A DNA stretch of 51,651 bases from Pseudomonas sp. N40(2020) (GTDB lineage Bacteria > Pseudomonadota > Gammaproteobacteria > Pseudomonadales > Pseudomonadaceae). The stretch is from NCBI RefSeq assembly GCF_014472415.1, contig NZ_JACSZV010000046.1, positions 1 to 51,651 of the forward strand, in the 5' to 3' direction. The stretch's first letter is position 1, and the number at the start of each line of letters is the position of its first letter. The notes beneath the pieces are model-generated. The model ran no database searches. It saw nothing but the letters and a program-made list of their open reading frames with translations, and was not told the DNA's origin. Both the position numbers and the translations under genes were made by a program. This document shows, piece after piece, positions 1 through 6,146 of this stretch.

Positions 1-20
1 GAGCTGATCAACGGCAAGAG

Positions 21-47
21 CAAAAGATCGCAGCCTGCGGCAGCTCC
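21..47. repeat. Single REP-like extragenic half-element
   Basis: This 27-bp stretch carries the core GATCGCAGCCTGCGGCAGCT. A near-identical core recurs as a full inverted pair at 41912-41988 and in part at 1924-1947. Only one arm is visible here, next to the left edge, so its partner may lie outside the window. It sits just after the SDR stop codon, as Pseudomonas REP elements commonly do. Confidence 0.6.
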
Positions 48-56
48 ACAGGTTCG

Positions 57-887
57 TCAGTTTTTGAAGTCGGTAGACAGTGCCAACTCGTTCCACTCGG
101 CCAGTTCTTGCGCCACCCACCGATTCTTCGCCTCGATTCGCGCAACCGTGTCGCTACCCAACGCCAGGCGTTGTGGCGGATTCGGTGCGTTGACCAGCGC
201 GAGGATCGCCTCGGCAAACTGCAGTGGATCACCCGGCTGCGAGTGGTTCGCGGCCTCGGCTAAGGTGCGCATTTTGCCCACGGTTTCGTCGTAATCCGGC
301 AGTATCAGTGCGGTTTTGATCAGCGACTGTTCATCCAGAAAGTCTGTGCGGAAGAAACCCGGTTCGACCACCGTGGCATGAATACCCAGCGGTGCCAGTT
401 CCTGATGCAGCGCTTCGCTGATGCCTTCCACCGCAAACTTGGTGGAACCGTAAACGCCCCAGCCCATGTACGCCTGATAGCCGCCAATTGACGAGATATT
501 GATCACATGGCCACTGCGTTGCGAGCGCATATGTGGCAGAACGGCGCGGGTGACGTTGAGCAGGCCAAACACGTTGGTGGCGAACAGGCGCTCGGTCTCG
601 CTCGCGCTGGTTTCTTCCACCGCGCCCAGCACACCAAACCCGGCGTTGTTGATCAGTACATCGATGCGGCCGAACCGCTTGATCCCTTCCGCGACCGCTT
701 GATGCGCTTCCTCTTCTCGGGTCACGTCGAGACGCACCGCCAGCAGATTAGGGTGATCGCCGAGGCGATCAGTGATGTCTTGTGGGTTACGGGCAGTGGC
801 AATCACGGCGTCACCAAAACGCAAGGCGCGTTCTGCGATGAGTGTGCCAAAACCACGGGAAGCTCCAGTAATGAACCAGGTACGCAT
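57..887 (-). CDS. Short-chain dehydrogenase/reductase (SDR)
   Basis: A 276-residue classical SDR, predicted to be a cytosolic NAD(P)-dependent oxidoreductase of unknown substrate. The N-terminal Rossmann motif TGASRGFG (residues 7-14), the NNAG motif and the catalytic Ser with YGSTK (Tyr and Lys) are all present. The ATG at 887 was chosen because AGGAGGAG lies 7-9 bp upstream and the Rossmann strand begins at once (MRTWFITGAS); a longer reading frame to 1028 adds 47 residues unlike any SDR and runs into the neighbouring regulator. It is divergent from the LysR gene at 1019, so that regulator probably controls it. The family is certain; the substrate is unknown. Confidence 0.9.
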   Translation of the reverse strand: MRTWFITGASRGFGTLIAERALRFGDAVIATARNPQDITDRLGDHPNLLAVRLDVTREEEAHQAVAEGIKRFGRIDVLINNAGFGVLGAVEETSASETERLFATNVFGLLNVTRAVLPHMRSQRSGHVINISSIGGYQAYMGWGVYGSTKFAVEGISEALHQELAPLGIHATVVEPGFFRTDFLDEQSLIKTALILPDYDETVGKMRTLAEAANHSQPGDPLQFAEAILALVNAPNPPQRLALGSDTVARIEAKNRWVAQELAEWNELALSTDFKN

Positions 888-1000
888 AGCAACTCCTCCT
901 GTCAGCGACCCTTGGCGATGGTGCCGGGTCTTCTCGATGAGTTGATGCGACTTTAAGCGCGTGCTACTGATGTGATAATCCCAGCAATTTTGCATGACTT

Positions 1001-1017
1001 TGTGAAAGGCATTCACA
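1001..1017. promoter_or_regulatory. Dyad just before the LysR start codon
   Basis: TGTGAA and TTCACA form a perfect inverted repeat with a 5-bp spacer, ending one base before the LysR ATG. It lies in the divergent SDR/LysR intergenic region. Its place suggests autoregulation by the LysR protein, but that is inference from symmetry and position only. Confidence 0.35.
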
Positions 1018-1018
1018 G

Positions 1019-1927
1019 ATGAAATCACCCTCAGCGGCTGACCTCTCGGTATTCCTGTGCACGGCGCTGCATTTGAATTTCAGCAAAGCAGCAATTGAAC
1101 TTGGCCTGACGCCGTCGGCCCTGAGCCACTCGATCAAAGCGCTGGAGAATCGTCTCGGCGTGCGACTGTTCAACCGCACAACCCGCAGCGTGGCGTTGAC
1201 CGAGGCTGGCGAACGCCTCTATGCGCGCCTGAAACCGGCGTTTCGCGACATCGATGATGCACTGGAAGACCTCAACCATTTTCGCGACAAACCCTCCGGC
1301 AACCTGCGTATCACCGCCGGCCGCCAGGCCTGTGAGCTGGTGCTGCTGCCAATTGCCAGTGAGTTTTTGCAGGTCTATGGGGATATTCGTCTGGAAGTAG
1401 TCGAAAGCGATGCACTGCTGGATATCGTCGCTGGCGGTTTCGATGCCGGCGTGCGCTTTGGCAATCGACTGGAGGCCGACATGGTTTCCCTGCCGATTGG
1501 TCCGACGATGCGCTCGGTGGTGGTCGGTTCGCCGGTATTTTTTCAGCGCCACGCCACGCCACAAAAACCCGAGGAGTTGCATGATCTGCCGTGCATCCGC
1601 CACCGCTTCCCCAGCGGCGCGATGTACCGCTGGGAGTTCGAACGCGGCGGCATCAGCCAGGAAATCGAAGTCAATGGCCCGCTGACCCTGGGCGATGTCA
1701 GCCTGATGGTCGGCCCCGCGCTGCAAGGATTGGGGCTGGCCTATGTGTTCGAAGAAATGGTCAGCGAACATCTGCGTTCCGGGCGTCTGGTCCAGGTACT
1801 GGCAGACTGGTGCCCCTACTACCCCGGCCTGCATCTGTACTATCCGAGCCGCCGCCATGTGCCGGCACCGCTCAAGGCTTTCATCGACTTCGCCCGCAAC
1901 CGCCCCCAAACCAGCCAGAAGCTGTAG
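1019..1927 (+). CDS. LysR-family transcriptional regulator
   Basis: A 302-residue LysR-type regulator. The winged helix-turn-helix spans about residues 5-65 (for example FSKAAIELGLTPSALSHSIK and RLGVRLFNRTTRSVALTEAG). The rest is a periplasmic-binding-protein-like effector domain of the usual length. It starts at ATG 1019 with only a weak ribosome binding site. Divergent from the SDR gene at 57-887, which is its most likely target. The short intergenic region (131 bp) holds the dyad at 1001-1017. The effector is unknown. Confidence 0.92.
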   Translation: MKSPSAADLSVFLCTALHLNFSKAAIELGLTPSALSHSIKALENRLGVRLFNRTTRSVALTEAGERLYARLKPAFRDIDDALEDLNHFRDKPSGNLRITAGRQACELVLLPIASEFLQVYGDIRLEVVESDALLDIVAGGFDAGVRFGNRLEADMVSLPIGPTMRSVVVGSPVFFQRHATPQKPEELHDLPCIRHRFPSGAMYRWEFERGGISQEIEVNGPLTLGDVSLMVGPALQGLGLAYVFEEMVSEHLRSGRLVQVLADWCPYYPGLHLYYPSRRHVPAPLKAFIDFARNRPQTSQKL

Positions 1928-1947
1928 CAGGCTGCGATCTTTTGATC
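1924..1947. repeat. REP-like fragment at the end of the LysR gene
   Basis: The string GCAGGCTGCGATCTTTTGAT overlaps the LysR stop codon and matches one arm of the repeat found complete at 41912-41988. It is a single degenerate arm. Confidence 0.5.
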
Positions 1948-1958
1948 TTCGAACAGTG

Positions 1959-1990
1959 AAAAGCCCAACCCTTCACATGACGGGGCTTTG
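1959..1990. terminator. Putative bidirectional terminator between LysR and delta-60 genes
   Basis: AAAGCCC and GGGCTTT form a 7-bp stem around a 16-base loop, between two convergent genes. On the minus strand the stem ends in GGGCTTTTC, giving a short T run. The position fits a shared terminator; the loop is rather long. Confidence 0.5.
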
Positions 1991-2008
1991 GGTTCAGCAA
2001 CCGCTTAC

Positions 2009-3331
2009 TCAGACTTTCTGAGCAATCAGACCGCGGGCGACACACGGCACTTGTTGACCATCGACGGTGGCAGCTCCGAAAAACAGCAACGTGTCGTCAG
2101 TGAACAAGGCCGAAGCCATCCCGGCGGGGCTGACACTGAATTGCAGCCAACCTTTGCCCCCACCGAAGGTGTTATCCAGAACTCCCGCATCAGTGAATTT
2201 CGCGACCACTACCTGGCCGGGACCATAAAGATGTCCGTACACCAGAATGCTGCCATCTTTCTGGACACAAGCGTTATGCCAACTGGTTTCGCGGTCGCCC
2301 AGTTTCACCAGCAATGGTTTGCCGCGATTGAACTGGATGTTTGCACTGCCATCAGACTCCCGGCTGATCAATAGCCCGCAATCATCCTCATCAGAGGTGT
2401 AACCAATCCCCAATAGACGTTTGTTCGTCTGCTTAACAAGGTTTTCCATCAGAAAGTTCATTTCGCCACTTAGCGGTTCAATCAACAGATAACCATTGTC
2501 GGCAAATGAGGTGTCGGTTTTACCCGTGGAATGCAACCTCGTGAACAGTGCCCGGGCGTGCGGGATGTACATTTCCTGGCAGTTACCGACCAGCACATAC
2601 TTCCCATCGTCCGCCAGCAGAATGTTCGTGACTTGGGTATGGGTAAAGTCCGGATGAGCGACCCAGATAATGCCGCTCTCGTTGAAATCCGGATCAAGTA
2701 CGCCATCAGGTGTCAGTCGAATGATCGCGGTTTGAGTTTCTTCTATGCCGTCATAAATCAGCTCATGCAACAGGATTTTACCGTCGGGCAAAATCGCGCT
2801 GTTGCCGGTGGCTCGCGCCATGGACGAGCTGTGCAAGCTGCCGAAACTGTCATCCTGACCCTCACCGATACTGCCGAGCGCGATCAGCACTGTCCCGTTT
2901 TTGCCAAACGTCTGGTCCGGACTGCCATCAGGGTGCAGACGGATCAGGCCTTTCCAGGTATTGAAAGTGCCGTCGTGGTAGTTGCCGATCAGCAATAGTT
3001 TTCCGTCGCGCAACTCGACCACTTCGTTGATCTGTGAATAAGCGCGCCCGCCGTTATTTTGGACAAACTCTGCGATCACATAGCCCGCCTGACCGAACGT
3101 CGGGTCGATCGCCCCGTTTGCCTTCAGCCTGACGCAGTAGTAGGCAAATCGCCTGGTAGAGGTGCGGATACTGCCGCAGACGTAAAATCGACCCGCAGAA
3201 TCGACAGCCATACCTCGGGGGGAAATGTTGTCTCCTGGCTCATCGGGGCCTTTCAACAACACCAACCCGCCCTCCCCGAACGTCGGGTCGAGCTGACCTT
3301 CATCGCGCAAAAAAAATGCGTCGATTTTCAT
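2009..3331 (-). CDS. Delta-60 repeat (DUF5122) beta-propeller protein, second of a tandem pair
   Basis: A 440-residue protein built from delta-60 repeats, in which a DGKILL-like strand alternates with a GxLDxTFGxxG turn. Seven turn motifs can be counted (GQLDPTFGEGG, GAIDPTFGQAG, GSPDQTFGKNG, GVLDPDFNESG, GKTDTSFADNG, GSANIQFNRGK, GVLDNTFGGGK), enough for a beta-propeller. No signal peptide or membrane segment is visible. A strong AAGGAG lies before the ATG at 3331. It follows its paralogue (3389-4681) by 57 bp on the same strand, so the two are probably co-transcribed. Delta-60 proteins have no settled function; a binding or scaffold role is inference. Confidence 0.85.
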   Translation of the reverse strand: MKIDAFFLRDEGQLDPTFGEGGLVLLKGPDEPGDNISPRGMAVDSAGRFYVCGSIRTSTRRFAYYCVRLKANGAIDPTFGQAGYVIAEFVQNNGGRAYSQINEVVELRDGKLLLIGNYHDGTFNTWKGLIRLHPDGSPDQTFGKNGTVLIALGSIGEGQDDSFGSLHSSSMARATGNSAILPDGKILLHELIYDGIEETQTAIIRLTPDGVLDPDFNESGIIWVAHPDFTHTQVTNILLADDGKYVLVGNCQEMYIPHARALFTRLHSTGKTDTSFADNGYLLIEPLSGEMNFLMENLVKQTNKRLLGIGYTSDEDDCGLLISRESDGSANIQFNRGKPLLVKLGDRETSWHNACVQKDGSILVYGHLYGPGQVVVAKFTDAGVLDNTFGGGKGWLQFSVSPAGMASALFTDDTLLFFGAATVDGQQVPCVARGLIAQKV

Positions 3332-3388
3332 GCTGATTACTCCTTGATATTGCCTGCGCGTTTAGCCGACGCGATGATCTGTCCTGAT

Positions 3389-4681
3389 TCAATTTCGCCC
3401 GTGATAACGGAGTACCAGGCCTTGGGAAGCTGGCGTTGATAGAAAGCCTGCGATCACGATTTTTCCATCGTCCTGCAGGTCTATGCCGTCAAAAGAGCCG
3501 ACCCGCTCCAGTGAAGTGCTGACCCAGCCGACGCCGTTGAACGTGGTGTCAAGCGAACCATCGCTAAGCAGTCTGGCTACAACCAATTCCCCTTGCTCTT
3601 CTGGCCGTTGGATCTTGCCAAGCAAAACAAGGGTTCCGTCAGGTTGCATGGCGGCGCGGCGCCAGAGGGTGTCGACGTTATCCAGTCGGGTCAGCAACGG
3701 TTGACCACGGTTGAACTGAATATTGGGGCTGCCATCCGGCTCGAGGCTGATCAGCAGGCCTTGACCCGCAGCCGTTCTCCCGATCGCCAATAGCCGTTTG
3801 TTCGGTTGCCCGATCATCGCGTTGATCGTAGGGGTCTGCAGTGTCGGCGATGACACAACGACAAACCCGTCATCGCCGAAGGTTCGATCAAGGTGGCCAT
3901 CGATGTTATAGCGCGCGAATAACGGCGCCGGCGTACCTGAACGGGGCGCCAGATTGCCGCCGACCACGATCTTGCCATCGGGATCAATGAAGCCGTTGCG
4001 CAGTTTCACATCCGCCGGGGCGCCTTCCGGGTAAACCACTTGGACATGGCCTTTTTGATTGAAAGATTCGTCCGCAGAGCCATCGCTGTTCAGCAAAAAG
4101 ATCAACGCACGGGTGTCCGCCTCATGAGAGACGACATAGTTGTGCACGACCAGGATTTTTCCGCTATCCAGTGCCGTGAGGCTACACGCATGGTCTTGAG
4201 TCTCGCCTTGCGATTGCGGGGCGCGTTGCGCCTGAATGTCTTCGGGCAATCGGAGAATAACCAGGCCTTCGGAGCCAAAATCGCTGTCCAGCGTGCCGTC
4301 GCAGAGGAAACGGGCCAGTGTGGGGATTGTGCCCACCTGTCCTGTCAGGAGAATTTTGCCGTCAGCGAGCAACGCGATGGATCTACCCGCAGAGTTCATG
4401 TTGAGGGCAAATGAGCCGCTGGAAATGCCATCCACACCGAAGGATTCATCCAGTGTTCCATCCGGCATCAAGCGGCCCAATACGTACGGATAACCGAAAG
4501 CGCCTCCGATCGCATAGCCCGCAAAATAAAGGTATTCAAGGTTTGTAGAGCGTTGCACTGCGACGTCATGGATTAAGGTTCGCGACCCTACACGAGGAAT
4601 ATCCAGGCGAAAAATACCGGCATCGGCAAAGCTTTCATCAAGCGACCCGGGGGTCCGCACAGTGTTGTTCGAGTGGCTCAT
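3389..4681 (-). CDS. Delta-60 repeat (DUF5122) beta-propeller protein, first of a tandem pair
   Basis: A 430-residue paralogue of the next gene, also with seven turn motifs (GSLDESFADAG, GTLDESFGVDG, GTLDSDFGSEG, GSADESFNQKG, GHLDRTFGDDG, GSPNIQFNRGQ, GSLDTTFNGVG). The sixth turn, NIQFNRGxPLL, is nearly identical in both proteins, which points to gene duplication rather than independent origin. AAGGAG precedes the ATG at 4681. No export signal is seen. The promoter must lie in 4682-4863, which also holds a perfect dyad at 4737-4762. The function is not known. Confidence 0.85.
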   Translation of the reverse strand: MSHSNNTVRTPGSLDESFADAGIFRLDIPRVGSRTLIHDVAVQRSTNLEYLYFAGYAIGGAFGYPYVLGRLMPDGTLDESFGVDGISSGSFALNMNSAGRSIALLADGKILLTGQVGTIPTLARFLCDGTLDSDFGSEGLVILRLPEDIQAQRAPQSQGETQDHACSLTALDSGKILVVHNYVVSHEADTRALIFLLNSDGSADESFNQKGHVQVVYPEGAPADVKLRNGFIDPDGKIVVGGNLAPRSGTPAPLFARYNIDGHLDRTFGDDGFVVVSSPTLQTPTINAMIGQPNKRLLAIGRTAAGQGLLISLEPDGSPNIQFNRGQPLLTRLDNVDTLWRRAAMQPDGTLVLLGKIQRPEEQGELVVARLLSDGSLDTTFNGVGWVSTSLERVGSFDGIDLQDDGKIVIAGFLSTPASQGLVLRYHGRN

Positions 4682-4736
4682 GGAGCGCTCCTTGAGGGGG
4701 GATCTCGACTCAAGTAGCTACCCATCAGTCTTTTCC

Positions 4737-4762
4737 GTCTACTGTAAGGTCTGACAGTAGAC
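4737..4762. promoter_or_regulatory. Perfect 9-bp inverted repeat upstream of the delta-60 pair
   Basis: GTCTACTGT and ACAGTAGAC are perfect inverted arms with an 8-base spacer, centred about 69 bp upstream of the delta-60 gene start and 114 bp upstream of pqiA. There is no T run, so an operator is more likely than a terminator. No regulator gene is adjacent. Confidence 0.45.
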
Positions 4763-4863
4763 ACCGAATTTTATCTGTGTGTGCCGACGCTGCACCTACC
4801 GTCAAGTGAAGGTCTATAGTGGATTAATCCATTGCCCTCGTGGCCTGCTGTCGAGCGCTGTCC

Positions 4864-5460
4864 ATGGTCAACACCGAATACCTGATCATTTGCGAACACT
4901 GCGATTGCGTGTATGAAAAAGTCGCGCTCGCCAAACATCAGAAAACCCTGTGCCAACGTTGCGGCGGCGTGCTCCAGCGCTACAACGGCCTGACGGTTGA
5001 ACAGCGTCTGGCATTGACGTTCACGGCAGCGATGCTGTGGCTGTTCGCCAATTTCTATCCGGTGATGAGCATCAGCCTCAAAGGCCTGAAAAACAGTGCG
5101 ACGCTGTGGGATTCGGTGCTCGCGCTGAGTCAGGGGCCGATCACGTTCATGGCGATGGTCGCGGCGATCTCGATCATCATTGCTCCAGCCTTTCAATTGG
5201 TGCTGCTGATCTGGGTGCTGAGTTTCGCCCTGTCGTCGCGCCGCGCACCGGGATTCAAGGTGTGCATGCGCTGGCTGGAAACCCTGCGCCCGTGGAGCAT
5301 GCTTGAAGTGTGTTTGCTGGGAGCGATGGTGGCAGTGTTCAAACTCGCCGGACTGCTCGATGTCTTGCCCGGTATCGGCCTTTTTGCGCTGGCCGTGCTG
5401 AGCCTGATGATGATCCGTATTGCCGGCCGCGATATCCGTGACCTCTGGGACATGCCATGA
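4864..5460 (+). CDS. pqiA: PqiA-like membrane protein, N-terminal half protein
   Basis: A 198-residue inner-membrane protein of the paraquat-inducible protein A family. It starts with a zinc-ribbon-like segment (CEHCDCVYEK...CQRCGG) followed by about four hydrophobic helices. ATG 4864 was preferred over the upstream in-frame start at 4840 because the family begins close to the cysteine motif, although no clear ribosome binding site is visible for either. In E. coli, PqiA is one chain of about 420 residues with two such halves; here each half is its own ORF, joined by an ATGA overlap with the next gene. PqiA works with the MCE protein PqiB in envelope lipid transport, but no pqiB follows here. 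Confidence 0.85.
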   Translation: MVNTEYLIICEHCDCVYEKVALAKHQKTLCQRCGGVLQRYNGLTVEQRLALTFTAAMLWLFANFYPVMSISLKGLKNSATLWDSVLALSQGPITFMAMVAAISIIIAPAFQLVLLIWVLSFALSSRRAPGFKVCMRWLETLRPWSMLEVCLLGAMVAVFKLAGLLDVLPGIGLFALAVLSLMMIRIAGRDIRDLWDMP

Positions 5461-6146
5461 ATCGACCAGCGACCGCCAGCGAACTCAATCTGTGCCTGTG
5501 CCACAGCTGCGGCCTGGCCTGCGACATGACCGACGAACCGCATGAATGCCCGCGCTGCGACGCCCCCTTGCACCGGCGCAAGACCAATTCACTGACGCGC
5601 ACCTGGGCCTATTTACTCGCTGCGCTGGTGTTTTATATCCCGGCCAATCTGCTGCCGGTGATGAACACCACCATGCTTGGCAGTGGCTCCGACAGCACGA
5701 TCATGAGCGGCGTGCTCGAGTTCTGGCAGCACGGCGCCTGGGACATCGCCCTGATCATCTTCATCGCGAGTATCGCCGTGCCGGGCGTCAAGTTCGTCGC
5801 ACTGTCGTTGCTGCTGATTACTGTGCAACGCGACAGTGGCTGGGCACGCCGCGAGCGCTCGAAAATGTTCCGTTTCGTCGAGTTGATCGGCTACTGGTCG
5901 ATGCTCGACGTGCTGGTGGTCGCACTGGTCGCGGCGCTGGTGAAATTCCAGGCGCTGGGCGATATCGAGCCACGCCCGGGCATCCTGTTTTTCGGCATGG
6001 TGGTGGTGTTCACCATGCTCTCGGCAATGAGCTTTGACCCGCGGCTGATCTGGGACAACGCCCCCGACGACGAACCGCTCAGCGACGCAGAAGCGCCAGC
6101 AGCACCTGCAATGGATGGCGTAGCGCCCGATCCGACTGGCGCTTGA
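5457..6146 (+). CDS. pqiA: PqiA-like membrane protein, C-terminal half protein
   Basis: A 229-residue second half of the split PqiA system. It has its own cysteine pairs (CLCHSCGLACD...CPRC, residues 13-38) and four hydrophobic segments, with the family motif YIPANLLPVMNT near residue 65. It overlaps the preceding gene by 4 bp (ATGA), so the two are translationally coupled. The last 23 codons (after about residue 206, an Asp/Glu/Ala/Pro-rich tail) lie antisense over the conserved 3' end of the ydiJ-like gene. No mce/pqiB/pqiC genes follow because ydiJ is convergent. It probably acts with the upstream half in membrane lipid handling or stress, by family inference. Confidence 0.85.
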   Translation: MNRPATASELNLCLCHSCGLACDMTDEPHECPRCDAPLHRRKTNSLTRTWAYLLAALVFYIPANLLPVMNTTMLGSGSDSTIMSGVLEFWQHGAWDIALIIFIASIAVPGVKFVALSLLLITVQRDSGWARRERSKMFRFVELIGYWSMLDVLVVALVAALVKFQALGDIEPRPGILFFGMVVVFTMLSAMSFDPRLIWDNAPDDEPLSDAEAPAAPAMDGVAPDPTGA

